From positions 61,750,155-61,814,154 of the forward strand of contig JBAIZL010000005.1 of the NCBI GenBank assembly GCA_036971475.1: DNA of 64,000 nucleotides, read 5' to 3'. Below, one piece after another: positions 14,624 to 27,395 of the stretch. The position numbers were made by a program, and so were the translations under genes. The DNA comes from Prosapia bicincta. Lineage: Eukaryota; Arthropoda; Insecta; Hemiptera; Cercopidae. Positions within the stretch are counted from its first letter, which is position 1, and every line of letters begins with the position of its first letter. Below the pieces are notes generated by a model. That model did not search any database and had not been told where the DNA came from. It saw only the letters and a list, made by a program, of their open reading frames with translations.

Positions 14624-15079
14624 TTGTCTGTTAGCTGTGGTATACCTCATACAAGTATAAGTCAGGATCATTCAGCAACATCGTCAGACCGGAGACGTTT
14701 CGATATCGTAGTAGAAAAATGGAGGAGCCAGCAGGAATATATATTGTCTGTTAGCTATGGTATACCTCACACAAGAATAAGTCAGGATCATTCAGCCACT
14801 TCGTCAGACCGGAGACGTTTCGATATCGTAGTAGAAAAATGGAGGAGCCAGCAGGAATATATATTGTCTGTTAGCTGTGGTATACCTCATACAAGTATAA
14901 GTCAGGATCATTCAGCAACATCGTCAGACCGGAGACGTTTCGATATCGTAGTAGAAAAATGGAGGAGCCAGCAGGAATATATATTGTCTGTTAGCTGTGG
15001 TATACCTCACACAAGTATAAGTCAGGGTCATTCAGCAACTTCGTCAGACCGGAGACGTTTTGATATCCTAGTAGAATAA
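14624..15079 (+). other. Open frame across satellite monomers (40-codon repeat), probably fortuitous
   Basis: The frame spans nearly four 120-bp monomers because 120 is a multiple of three. The consensus 120-bp monomer is open in this frame except for one stop, GAA-TAA-TGG at the junction; here three junctions read GAA-AAA-TGG, so the repeat continues as 40-residue units containing SDRRRFDIVVEKWRSQQEY. The frame closes at an ordinary TAA junction. It begins at a TTG codon, not ATG. No family is recognised. Inference: chance opening of a satellite frame, although the T-to-A change recurs at several sites in the array. Confidence 0.15.
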
Positions 15080-16149
15080 TGGAGGAGCCAGCAGGAATAT
15101 ATATTGTCTGTTAGCTGTGGTATACCTCACACAAGTATAAGTCAGGGTCATTCAGCAACTTCGTCAGACCGGAGACGTTTCGATATCGTAGTAGAATAAT
15201 GGAGGAGCCAGCAGGAATATATATTGTCTGTTAGCTATGGTATACCTCACACAAGAATAAGTCAGGATCATTCAGCCACTTCGTCAGACCGGAGACGTTT
15301 CGATATCGTAGTAGAATAATGGAGGAGCCAGCAGGAATATATATTGTCTGTTAGCTGTGGTATACCTCATACAAGTATAAGTCAGGATCATTCAGCAACA
15401 TCGTCAGACCGGAGACGTTTCGATATCGTAGTAGAAAAATGGAGGAGCCAGCAGGAATATATATTGTCTGTTAGCTATGGTATACCTCACACAAGAATAA
15501 GTCAGGATCATTCAGCCACTTCGTCAGACCGGAGACGTTTCGATATCGTAGTAGAATAATGGAAGAGCCAGCAGGAATATATATTGTCTGTTAGCTGTGG
15601 TATACCTCATACAAGTATAAGTCAGGATCATTCAGCAACATCGTCAGACCGGAGACGTTTCGATATCGTAGTAGAATAGCGGAGAAAGCCAGCAGGAATA
15701 TATATTGTCTGTTAGCTGTGGTATACCTCACACAAGTATAAGTCAGGGTCATTCAGCAACTTCGTCAGACCGGAGACGTTTCGATATCGTAGTAGAATAA
15801 TGGAGGAGCCAGCAGGAATATATATTGTCTGTTAGCTATGGTATACCTCACACAAGAATAAGTCAGGATCATTCAGCCACTTCGTCAGACCGGAGACGTT
15901 TCGATATCGTAGTAGAATAGTGGAAGAGCCAGCAGGAATATATATTGTCTGTTAGCTATGGTATACCTCACACAAGAATAAGTCAGGATCATTCAGCCAC
16001 TTCGTCAGACCGGAGACGTTTCGATATCGTAGTAGAAAAATGGAGGAGCCAGCAGGAATATTTATTGTCTGTTAGCTATGGTATACCTCACACAAGTATA
16101 AGTCAGGATAATTCAGCCACTTCGTCAGACCGGAGACGTTTCGATATCG

Positions 16150-17100
16150 TAGTAGAATAATGGAGGAGAGAGCAGGAATATATATTGTCTGTTAGCTATG
16201 GTATACCTCACACAAGTATAAGTCAGGATCATTCAGCCACTTCGTCAGACCGGAGACGTTTCGATATCGTAGTAGAATAATGGAGGAGAGAGCAGGAATA
16301 TATATTGTCTGTTAGCTATGGTATACCTCACACAAGAATAAGTCAGGATCATTCAGCCACTTCGTCAGACCGGAGACGTTTCGATATCGTAGTAGAATAA
16401 TGGAGGAGCCAGCAGGAATATTTATTGTCTGTTAGCTATGGTATACCTCACACAAGTATAAGTCAGGATCATTCAGCCACTTCGTCAGACCGGAGACGTT
16501 TCGATATCGTAGTAGAATAATGGAGGAGAGAGCAGGAATATATATTGTCTGTTAGCTATGGTATACCTCACACAAGAATAAGTCAGGATCATTCAGCCAC
16601 TTCGTCAGACCGGAGACGTTTCGATATCGTAGTAGAATAATGGAGGAGCCAGCAGGAATATTTATTGTCTGTTAGCTATGGTATACCTCACACAAGTATA
16701 AGTCAGGATCATTCAGCCACTTCGTCAGACCGGAGACGTTTCGATATCGTAGTAGAATAATGGAGGAGAGAGCAGGAATATATATTGTCTGTTAGCTATG
16801 GTATACCTCACACAAGAATAAGTCAGGATCATTCAGCCACTTCGTCAGACCGGAGACGTTTCGATATCGTAGTAGAATAATGGAGGAGCCAGCAGGAATA
16901 TTTATTGTCTGTTAGCTATGGTATACCTCACACAAGTATAAGTCAGGATCATTCAGCCACTTCGTCAGACCGGAGACGTTTCGATATCGTAGTAGAATAA
17001 TGGAGGAGAGAGCAGGAATATATATTGTCTGTTAGCTATGGTATACCTCACACAAGAATAAGTCAGGATCATTCAGCCACTTCGTCAGACCGGAGACGTT
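16150..17100. repeat. Dimeric (240-bp) higher-order repeat within the satellite
   Basis: Two 120-bp monomer types alternate strictly. One has the GAGAGAGCAGGAATATATATT junction with AAGAATAAG; the other has GAGCCAGCAGGAATATTTATT with AAGTATAAG. The TATTTATTG marker recurs every 240 bp (about 16,419, 16,659, 16,899). This part of the array is almost purely 120-bp monomers. Confidence 0.85.
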
Positions 17101-19300
17101 TCGATATCGTAGTAGAATAATGGAGGAGAGAGCAGGAACATATATTGTCTGTTAGCTGTGGTATACCTCACACAAGTATAAGTCAGGATCATTCAGCCAC
17201 TTCGTCAGACCGGAGACGTTTCGATATCGTAGTAGAATAATGGAGGAGAGAGCAGGAACATATATTGTCTGTTAGCTGTGGTATACCTCACACAAGAATA
17301 AGTCAGGATCATTCAGCCACTTCGTCAGACCGGAGACGTTTCGATATCGTAGTAGAATAATGGAGGAGAGAGCAGGAACATATATTGTCTGTTAGCTATG
17401 GTATACCTCACACAAGAATAAGTCAGGATCATTCAGCCACTTCGTCAGACCGGAGACGTTTCGATATCGTAGTAGAATAGCGGAGAAAGCCAGCAGGAAT
17501 ATATATTGTCTGTTAGCTATTGTATACCTCACACAAGTATAAGTCAGGATAATTCAGCCACTTCGTCAGACCGGAGACGTTTCGATATCGTAGTAGAATA
17601 ATGGAGGAGAGAGCAGGAACATATATTGTCTGTTAGCTGTGGTATACCTCATACAAGTATAAGTCAGGATCATTCAGCCACTTCGTCAGACCGGAGACGT
17701 TTCGATATCGTAGTAGAATAGCGGAGAAAGCCAGCAGGAATATATATTGTCTGTTAGCTATTGTATACCTCACACAAGTATAAGTCAGGATAATTCAGCC
17801 ACTTCGTCAGACCGGAGACGTTTCGATATCGTAGTAGAATAATGGAGGAGAGAGCAGGAACATATATTGTCTGTTAGCTGTGGTATACCTCACACAAGTA
17901 TAAGTCAGGATCATTCAGCAACTTCGTCAGACCGGAGACGTTTCGATATCGTAGTAGTATAGCGGAGAAAGCCAGCAGGAATATATATTGTCTGTTAGCT
18001 ATTGTATACCTCACACAAGTATAAGTCAGGATAATTCAGCCACTTCGTCAGACCGGAGACGTTTCGATATCGTAGTAGAATAATGGAGGAGCCAGCAGGA
18101 ATATTTATTGTCTGTTAGCTATGGTATACCTCACACAAGTATAAGTCAGGATCATTCAGCCACTTCGTCAGACCGGAGACGTTTCGATATCGTAGTAGAA
18201 TAATGGAGGAGAGAGCAGGAATATATATTGTCTGTTAGCTATGGTATACCTCACACAAGAATAAGTCAGGATCATTCAGCCACTTCGTCAGACCGGAGAC
18301 GTTTCGATATCGTAGTAGAATAATGGAGGAGAGAGCAGGAACATATATTGTCTGTTAGCTGTGGTATACCTCACACAAGTATAAGTCAGGATCATTCAGC
18401 CACTTCGTCAGACCGGAGACGTTTCGATATCGTAGTAGAATAATGGAGGAGAGAGCAGGAACATATATTGTCTGTTAGCTGTGGTATACCTCACACAAGA
18501 ATAAGTCAGGATCATTCAGCCACTTCGTCAGACCGGAGACGTTTCGATATCGTAGTAGAATAATGGAGGAGAGAGCAGGAACATATATTGTCTGTTAGCT
18601 ATGGTATACCTCACACAAGAATAAGTCAGGATCATTCAGCCACTTCGTCAGACCGGAGACGTTTCGATATCGTAGTAGAATAGCGGAGAAAGCCAGCAGG
18701 AATATATATTGTCTGTTAGCTATTGTATACCTCACACAAGTATAAGTCAGGATAATTCAGCCACTTCGTCAGACCGGAGACGTTTCGATATCGTAGTAGA
18801 ATAATGGAGGAGAGAGCAGGAACATATATTGTCTGTTAGCTGTGGTATACCTCATACAAGTATAAGTCAGGATCATTCAGCCACTTCGTCAGACCGGAGA
18901 CGTTTCGATATCGTAGTAGAATAGCGGAGAAAGCCAGCAGGAATATATATTGTCTGTTAGCTATTGTATACCTCACACAAGTATAAGTCAGGATAATTCA
19001 GCCACTTCGTCAGACCGGAGACGTTTCGATATCGTAGTAGAATAATGGAGGAGAGAGCAGGAACATATATTGTCTGTTAGCTGTGGTATACCTCACACAA
19101 GTATAAGTCAGGATCATTCAGCAACTTCGTCAGACCGGAGACGTTTCGATATCGTAGTAGTATAGCGGAGAAAGCCAGCAGGAATATATATTGTCTGTTA
19201 GCTATTGTATACCTCACACAAGTATAAGTCAGGATAATTCAGCCACTTCGTCAGACCGGAGACGTTTCGATATCGTAGTAGAATAATGGAGGAGAGAGCA
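16870..19300. repeat. Ten-monomer (1,203-bp) higher-order repeat, two copies
   Basis: The TATTTATTG marker at 16,901 recurs at 18,104 and CTATTGTATACC at 17,521 recurs at 18,724, both offset by 1,203 bp, equal to seven 120-bp plus three 121-bp monomers. The intervening variant order (AGCAGGAACATAT junctions, CATACAAG, TATAGCGG) is the same in both copies. Confidence 0.85.
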
Positions 19301-19339
19301 GGAACATATATTGTCTGTTAGCTGTGGTATACCTCACAC

Positions 19340-21360
19340 AAGTATAAGTCAGGATCATTCAGCAACATCGTCAGACCGGAGACCTTTCGATTGTGTAGTA
19401 GTATAGCGGAGAAAGCCAGCAGGAACATATATTGTCTGTTAGCTATGGTATACCTCACACAAGTATAAGTCAGGATCATTCAGCCACTTCGTCAGACCGG
19501 AGACCTTTCGATTGTGTAGTAGTATAGCGGAGAAAGCCAGCAGGAATATATATTGTCTGTTAGCTATGGTATACCTCACACAAGTATAAGTCAGGATCAT
19601 TCAACAACATCGTCAGACCGGAGACCTTTCGATTGTGTAGTAGTATAGCGGAGAAAGCCAGCAGGAACATATATTGTCTGTTAGCTATGGTATACCTCAC
19701 ACAAATATAAGTCAGGATCATTCAGCAACATCGTCAGACCGGAGACCTTTCGATTGTGTAGTAGTATAGCGGAGAAAGCCAGCAGGAACATATATTGTCT
19801 GTTAGCTATGGTATACCTCACACAAGTATAAGTCAGGATCATTCAGCCACTTCGTCAGACCGGAGACCTTTCGATTGTGTAGTAGTATAGCGGAGAAAGC
19901 CAGCAGGAATATATATTGTCTGTTAGCTATGGTATACCTCACACAAGTATAAGTCAGGATCATTCAGCAACATCGTCAGACCGGAGACCTTTCGATTGTG
20001 TAGTAGTATAGCGGAGAAAGCCAGCAGGAACATATATTGTCTGTTAGCTATGGTATACCTCACACAAGTATAAGTCAGGATCATTCAGCAACATCGTCAG
20101 ACCGGAGACCTTTCGATTGTGTAGTAGTATAGCGGAGAAAGCCAGCAGGAATATATATTGTCTGTTAGCTATGGTATACCTCACACAAGTATAAGTCAGG
20201 ATCATTCAGCCACTTCGTCAGACCGGAGACCTTTCGATTGTGTAGTAGTATAGCGGAGAAAGCCAGCAGGAATATATATTGTCTGTTAGCTATGGTATAC
20301 CTCACACAAGTATAAGTCAGGATCATTCAGCAACATCGTCAGACCGGAGACCTTTCGATTGTGTAGTAGTATAGCGGAGAAAGCCAGCAGGAATATATAT
20401 TGTCTGTTAGCTATGGTATACCTCACACAAGTATAAGTCAGGATCATTCAGCCACTTCGTCAGACCGGAGACCTTTCGATTGTGTAGTAGTATAGCGGAG
20501 AAAGCCAGCAGGAATATATATTGTCTGTTAGCTATGGTATACCTCACACAAGTATAAGTCAGGATCATTCAGCAACATCGTCAGACCGGAGACCTTTCGA
20601 TTGTGTAGTAGTATAGCGGAGAAAGCCAGCAGGAACATATATTGTCTGTTAGCTATGGTATACCTCACACAAATATAAGTCAGGATCATTCAGCAACATC
20701 GTCAGACCGGAGACCTTTCGATTGTGTAGTAGTATAGCGGAGAAAGCCAGCAGGAACATATATTGTCTGTTAGCTATGGTATACCTCACACAAGTATAAG
20801 TCAGGATCATTCAGCCACTTCGTCAGACCGGAGACCTTTCGATTGTGTAGTAGTATAGCGGAGAAAGCCAGCAGGAATATATATTGTCTGTTAGCTATGG
20901 TATACCTCACACAAGTATAAGTCAGGATCATTCAGCAACATCGTCAGACCGGAGACCTTTCGATTGTGTAGTAGTATAGCGGAGAAAGCCAGCAGGAATA
21001 TATATTGTCTGTTAGCTATGGTATACCTCACACAAGTACAAGTCAGGATCATTCAGCAACATCATCAGACCGGAGACCTTTCGATTGCGTAGTAGTATAG
21101 CGGAGAAAGCCAGCAGGAACATATATTGTCTGTTAGCTATTGTATATCTCACACAAGTATAAGTCAGGATCATTCAGCAACATCGTCAGACCGGAGACCT
21201 TTCGATTGCGTAGTAGTATAGCGGAGAAAGCCAGCAGGAATAGATATTGTCTGTTAGCTATAGTATACCTCACACAAGTATAAGTCAGGATCATTCAGCA
21301 ACATCGTCAGACCGGAGACCTTTCGATTGTGTAGTAGTATAGCGGAGAAAGCCAGCAGGA
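19340..21360. repeat. Homogenised 121-bp subfamily (GACCTTTCGATTGTGTAGTAG) with an 8-mer HOR
   Basis: About 17 consecutive monomers carry GGAGACCTTTCGATTGTG instead of GGAGACGTTTCGATATCG, which removes the CGATATCG palindrome. The rare ACAAATATAAG variant at 19,703 recurs at 20,671, exactly 968 bp (8 x 121) later. The same subfamily appears only as scattered monomers near 1,050-1,660 and 7,330-7,950. Confidence 0.85.
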
Positions 21361-24137
21361 ATATATATTGTCTGTTAGCTGTGGTATACCTCATACAAGT
21401 ATAAGTCAGGATCATTCAGCAACTTCGTTAGACCGGAGACGTTTCGATATCGTAGTAGAAAAATGGAGGGGCCAGCAGGAATATATATTGTCTGTGAGCT
21501 GTGGTATACCTCACACAAGTATAAGTCAGGATCATTCAGCCACTTCGTCAGACCGGAGACGTTTCGATATCGTAGTAGAAAAATGGAGGAGCCAGCAGGA
21601 ATATATATTGTCTGTTAGCTATGGTATACCTCACACAAGTATAAGTCAGGATCATTCAGCCACTTCGTCAGACCGGAGACGTTTCGATATCGTAGTAGAA
21701 TAGCGGAGAAAGCCAGCAGGAACATATATTGTCTGTTAGCTATGGTATACCTCACACAAGTATAAGTCAGGATCATTCAGCCACTTCGTCAGACCGGAGA
21801 CGTTTCGATATCGTAGTATGAAAAATGGAGGAGCCAGCAGGAATATATATTGTCTGTTAGCTATGGTATACCTCACACAAGTATAAGTCAGGATCATTCA
21901 GCCACTTCGTCAGACCGGAGACGTTTCGATATCGTAGTAGAAAAATGGAGGAGCCAGCAGGAATATATATTGTCTGTTAGCTATGGTATACCTCACACAA
22001 GTATAAGTCAGGATCATTCAGCCACTTCGTCAGACCGGAGACGTTTCGATATCGTAGTAGAATAGCGGAGAAAGCCAGCAGGAACATATATTGTCTGTTA
22101 GCTATGGTATACCTCACACAAGTATAAGTCAGGATCATTCAGCCACTTCGTCAGACCGGAGACGTTTCGATATCGTAGTAGAATAATGGAGGAGCCAGCA
22201 GGAATATATATTGTCTGTTAGCTACGGTATACCTCACACAAGTATAAGTCAGGATCATTCAGCCACTTCGTCAGACCGGAGACGTTTCGATATCGTAGTA
22301 GAATAATGGAGGAGCCAGCAGGAATATATATTGTCTGTTAGCTACGGTATACCTCACACAAGTACAAGTCAGGATCATTCAGCCACTTCGTCAGACCGGA
22401 GACGTTTCGATTGTGTAGTAGTATAGCGGAGAAAGCCAGCAGGAACATATATTGTCTGTTAGCTATGGTATACCTCACACAAGTATAAGTCAGGATCATT
22501 CAGCCACTTCGTCAGACCGGAGACGTTTCGATTGTGTAGTAGTATAGCGGAGAAAGCCAGCAGGAATATATATTGTCTGTTAGCTGTGGTATACCTCACA
22601 CCAGAATAAGTCAGGATCATTCAGCCACTTCGTCAGACCGGAGACGTTTCGATATCGTAGTAGAATAATGGAGGAGCCAGCAGGAATATATATTGTCTGT
22701 TAGCTGTGGTATACCTCACACAAGTATAAGTCAGGATCATTCAGCAACATCGTCAGACCGGAGACGTTTCGATATCGTAGTAGAATAATGGAGGAGCCAG
22801 CAGGAATATATATTGTCTGTTAGCTGTGGTATACCTCACACAAGTATAAGTCAGGATCATTCAGCCACTTCGTCAGACCGGAGACGTTTCGATATCGTAG
22901 TAGAATAATGGAGGAGCCAGCAGGAATATATATTGTCTGTTAGCTGTGGTATACCTCACACAAGTATAAGTCAGGATCATTCAGCCACTTCGTCAGACCG
23001 GAGACGTTTCGATATCGTAGTAGAATAATGGAGGAGCCAGCAGGAATATATATTGTCTGTTAGCTGTGGTATACCTCACACAAGTATAAGTCAGGATCAT
23101 TCAGCAACATCGTCAGACCGTAGACGTTTCGATATCGTAGTAGAATAGCGGAGAAAGCCAGCAGGAATATATATTGTCTGTTAGCTATGGTATACCTCAT
23201 ACAAGAATAAGTCAGGATAATTCAGCCACTTCGTCAGACCGGAGACGTTTTGATATCGTAGTAGAATAATTGAGGAGCCAGCAGGAATATATATTGTCTG
23301 TTAGCTATGGTATACCTCACACAAGAATAAGTCAGGATAATTCAGCCACTTCGTCAGACCGGAGACGTTTTGATATCGTAGTAGAATAATTGAGGAGCCA
23401 GCAGGAATATATATTGTCTGTTAGCTATGGTATACCTCACACAAGAATAAGTCAGGATAATTCAGCCACTTCGTCAGACCGGAGACGTTTCGATATCGTA
23501 GTAGAATAGCGGAGAAAGCCAGCAGGAATATATATTGTCTGTTAGCTATGGTATACCTCACACAAGAATAAGTCAGGATAATTCAGCCACTTCGTCAGAC
23601 CGGAGACGTTTCGATATCGTAGTAGAATAGCGGAGAAAGCCAGCAGGAATATATATTGTCTGTTAGCTATGGTATACCTCACACAAGAATAAGTCAGGAT
23701 CATTCAGCCACTTCGTCAGACCGGAGACGTTTTGATATCGTAGTAGAATAATTGAGGAGCCAGCAGGAATATATATTGTCTGTTAGCTATGGTATACCTC
23801 AAACAAGTATAAGTCAGGATCATTCAGCCACTTCTTCAGACCGGAGACGTTTCGATATCGTAGTAGAAAAATGGCGGAGCCAGCAGGAACATATTTTGTC
23901 CGTTAGCTGTGGTATACCTCACACAAGTATAAGTCAGGATCATTCAGCAACATCGTCAGACCGGAGACGTTTCGATATCGTAGTATGAAAAATGGAGGAG
24001 CCAGCAGGAATATATATTGTCTGTTAGCTATGGTATACCTCACACAAGTATAAGTCAGGATCATTCAGCAACATCGTCAGACCGGAGACGTTTCGATATC
24101 GTAGTATGAAAAATGGAGGAGCCAGCAGGAATATATA

Positions 24138-24593
24138 TTGTCTGTTAGCTATGGTATACCTCACACAAGTATAAGTCAGGATCATTCAGCCACTTCGTCA
24201 GACCGGAGACGTTTCGATATCGTTGTAGAAAAATGGAGGGGCCAGCAGGAATATATTTTGTCTGTTAGCTGTGGTATACCTCACACAAGTATAAGTCAGG
24301 ATCATTCAGCCACTTCGTCAGACCGGAGACGTTTCGATATCGTAGTAGAAAAATGGAGGGGCCAGCAGGAATATATATTGTCTGTTAGCTATGGTATACC
24401 TCATACAAGTATAAGTCAGGATCATTCAGCAACTTCGTTAGACCGGAGACGTTTCGATATCGTAGTAGAAAAATGGAGGGGCCAGCAGGAATATATATTG
24501 TCTGTTAGCTGTGGTATACCTCACACAAGTATAAGTCAGGATCATTCAGCAACATCGTCAGACCGGAGACCTTTCGATTGCGTAGAAGAATAG
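24138..24593 (+). other. Open frame across satellite monomers near the array's right end, probably fortuitous
   Basis: About 3.8 monomers are read through because three junctions carry GAA-AAA-TGG. The frame ends where a 121-bp junction restores TAG. Similar read-through occurs at 15,344-15,559, 15,945-16,160, 21,368-21,703, 21,850-22,065 and 23,752-23,988. There is no recognisable domain, no ATG at the frame start and no flanking gene structure. Confidence 0.15.
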
Positions 24594-24819
24594 CGGAGAA
24601 AGCCAGCAGAAATATATAATGTCTGTTAGCTGTGGTATACCTCACACAAGTATAAGTCAGGATCATTCAGCAACTTCGTCAGACCGGAGACGTTTCGATA
24701 TCGTAGTAGAATAATGGAGGAGCCAGCAGGAATATATATTGTCTGTTTGCTATGGTATACCTCACACAAGTATAAGTCAGGATCATTCAGCCACTTCGTC
24801 AGACCGGAGACATTTCGAT

Positions 24820-26514
24820 CTCATATTATATATTGCCGATGAGTACCATTTCGGATTTGTAGTTTTGTGTCAATCTCTTTAACTATCTAACGTTGGTAGC
24901 TCCGTTAAAGACTGCTTCAATCCTTCCCACACATCAGCAGTAGTCCACAGTGTAAGGCGCAATAGCCTCTTATAAAACCTAACCAGCAGTCTTGTCCATC
25001 TATGCTATATCTAAACAGTTTCTTTGAACCTCGACGACAGATAATTGGAAGTCTTTATCTTTGCTTCAAGTATCCATCCTATGCTCATTTATGTACGCAA
25101 AGGAAAACTCCATATGCACATCACTATCATTGCTACTCATTTCTGACGACTCTGTGTACTATCATTGAACCCACGAAACAGGCGGCAAGTTTCGGAAGTG
25201 GAGAACGCAATAAAGACACAACTATTCTGATTGTATTAGGAATCATTCGTTTTTTTAGATTTCTAAAATTGATCGCCCAACCACTTGTTTCATTTAGTCG
25301 TCAAACCACTTGTTTAATTTAGTGGCCAAACTACTAGTTTTTACATTAAATTTGTCAATTTTTATAGACCTTCACTAAATCATACAATATACAACCGAAC
25401 ATAACCTTGTAACCTATTCATTCTTGTTTTTAGTATCGAAACAGAATATTTTAAATTTTACTAAACTTATCGCATGATCATCGTATTTCGTTTAAGTATT
25501 AAAACTGCAAATATTTTGTTACAACATTTATGTCTACATAAAATAAATTTACTTCAACTTGACAAAGAATGAACATGATTAAAAATTACAAAATTTTCTC
25601 TCTTTAATTCGGTATTAGTAAAATTTATAAAAGTTTTGTTTGACTTTTTAAAATTTTAATTTCGAACATACTATTTATAAAGACTTAGATTATGAAACTG
25701 AGATAGAAAATGTTTCATCACTAAAAAGCAGCATTCAGACCATATTTACTGAATTTCCGCCGGTAGGCACATATAAATCTGCTTCCCCCTTCCGAACTAC
25801 CAGTGCTCCCCGGAGGGTATACAAGCTTACAATTCCCTCTATTCGAAACGCCAATTTATAAATCCAACTCTGAATTTTAAATTTAAAAAATGTTTAATTT
25901 AAATTCTTCCGTAGAGAAAAAATCGAACGAATAAATAACTTCTCTTTACAATACAAAAATAGAAATATCTGTAAATAGATGTTTTATTTAATTCAACTAT
26001 TTCCTGCAGTATATTATACTTGGAGACATTTCAGCATTCGAAACTCACAATATCTTACGTATAAAAAGGTTATCGATATGTATTTATTTATTTTGGCGAT
26101 GTTAACCAATTTAGTATTTCGTCACAAAAAGAACTGAACTTATAAATTAATCCTTTTTTCATCAGTAAAATAGAAATTGCTGCAGCTTAAGACGCGACTT
26201 TTAGTTTTAATATTACCTGTGAAATACTTTATCTCCAAAAACTTCTCAGGATTTACTATTGACAATTTTTCTTATAGAGGACAATATAATTAGTATTTGA
26301 AGTTGTGTGAAGTAATTAGAACTAGTTTCTGTAGTTACGTTAAGGCGCGCCACCTAGTGAGAGATAATTTACCATTTGTTCCAGATTTGTCAGGTCAGAT
26401 CAAATCTTTATGAGCTCCTGGGAGAGAACTTATGAGGTTACTTCTGGAATCCAGTATTTTTTTTGTAACCAAGCTAGAAGCGTGCAGTGCTTGTAAAAGT
26501 ATGCATGTATATTT

Positions 26515-26520
<6 letters not shown>
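24820..26520. other. Unique AT-rich DNA beside the satellite; no gene recognised
   Basis: The satellite ends abruptly and the sequence becomes non-repetitive, with about 170 bp of more balanced composition (24,860-25,000) followed by AT-rich DNA. A 106-codon frame at 25,002-25,322 (plus) resembles no family I know and has no coding-like composition. A perfect TATCGATA, the binding motif of the DREF factor known from Drosophila, lies at 26,070-26,077, with no identified gene nearby. Confidence 0.6.

Positions 26521-26557
<37 letters not shown>
26521..26557. repeat. (TA)n microsatellite
   Basis: Uninterrupted TA dinucleotides, about 18 repeats. Confidence 0.95.
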
Positions 26558-26559
<2 letters not shown>

Positions 26560-26810
26560 AAAACAACTAAGAATATAGAATATAATTAATAAATAACTCT
26601 TGTATTTGAATAACCTTAGTTGTCTTAGGTTCCTATTTAAAATACTCAGGACAGGGACAGTAAAATCCAGGATCTGGAGTAATTATGCAACTCTATTCGA
26701 TCCTGATGCAATCTGTTTGTTCCAGTGTCTTATAATATTTATAAATCTTGTATATTTACAGGTAATATGATATAACCTGTCTTGGGCAATTAGCAAGAGT
26801 TCATTTTCTA

Positions 26811-26895
26811 TTTTTTTTTTCGGTCGAATTTGATCCAAGTCTCCCGTGTAGAAAAGGTCCTACAGACCATCCGCTGTCGAGACGACCTGTCTATT
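26811..26895 (-). mobile_element. Possible tRNA-derived SINE remnant
   Basis: On the minus strand a short body with tRNA-like features ends in A9-10 (T-run at 26,811-26,820). It contains GACAGCGGATGGTCTGTAGG, resembling an A-box/D-arm region (AGYGG), and GGGAGACTTGGATCAAATTC, resembling a variable loop plus B box (GWTCRANNC, with the final C off by one). Only about 75 bp remain and no target-site duplication was identified. A diverged tRNA pseudogene with an A-tail is the alternative. Confidence 0.3.
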
Positions 26896-27395
26896 ATGTT
26901 TAACTAAAAAACTATTTGATATTCTAACTATATTTTGGAATTTATATTAAGACTTATATCTATTGTTTCGTAATATATCTTCAGTTTCAAATCAGAGAGG
27001 CATTGCAGCCAAACAAATTAAATATTTACTCAAATGTTTGCTTGACATTGTGTAAACGTTGTTTAACTGAGAGTCTGTAATATCCCTGATAAGTCGACCC
27101 CGAAGATTAAAGCAGGATATTACAGGTAAGTGTTACTGTTAGAATTATAATTTTAACCCTTAGCACAGGGGACATATAAAGGGCAAGTAACAGATTACGT
27201 GCTATTAGATAAAAAAAACTTTTTTGCGAAGTGTTAAAGTTCTATTTAATTCTGAGTTCCTAAAAATGTATTTGAACAAAAAATTATAAACTAGTTTTTT
27301 TATAATTTTTTATATGTTTACACTAGGTAATTCAAGATATCAATAAATCCATCCAAATCATAAACAATAAATTATTCTTACAGTACAAACAAAGG

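Larger units (their letters stand above)
1..24819. repeat. Major satellite array, 120/121-bp monomer (about 206 copies)
   Basis: Head-to-tail copies run without interruption from the left edge to about 24,819, where the last monomer decays into unique DNA after GGAGACATTTCGATC. Every monomer has the same order: GGAATATATATTGTCTG, then GGTATACC, AGTCAGGATCATTCAG, GTCAGACCGGAGACG, TTTCGATATCGTAGTAG and a short junction. The junction sets the length: TAGCGGAGAAAGCCAGCA gives 121 bp and TAATGGAGGAGCCAGCA gives 120 bp. Recurring variants include CCACTTCG/CAACATCG/CAACTTCG, GGAGACG/GTAGACG/GGAGACC, GATATCGTAGTAGAA/GATTGTGTAGTAGTA, and AAGTATAAG/AAGAATAAG. Two 8-bp palindromes, GGTATACC and CGATATCG, recur in nearly every copy. 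This is a classical satellite; whether it is centromeric, heterochromatic or dispersed cannot be told from the window. Confidence 0.97.

Noticed and set aside
1..24819. CRISPR-like array (regular repeats with variable parts)
   Set aside because: Whole monomers are similar, with no unique spacers, no cas genes, and a eukaryotic context.
25002..25322. 106-codon plus-strand frame next to the satellite edge
   Set aside because: No motif, no codon-like composition, and such lengths occur by chance in 64 kb.
27121..27130. TACAGGTAAGT, a perfect 5' splice-site consensus on the plus strand
   Set aside because: The sequence before it has no convincing open frame, and a single consensus site is expected by chance.
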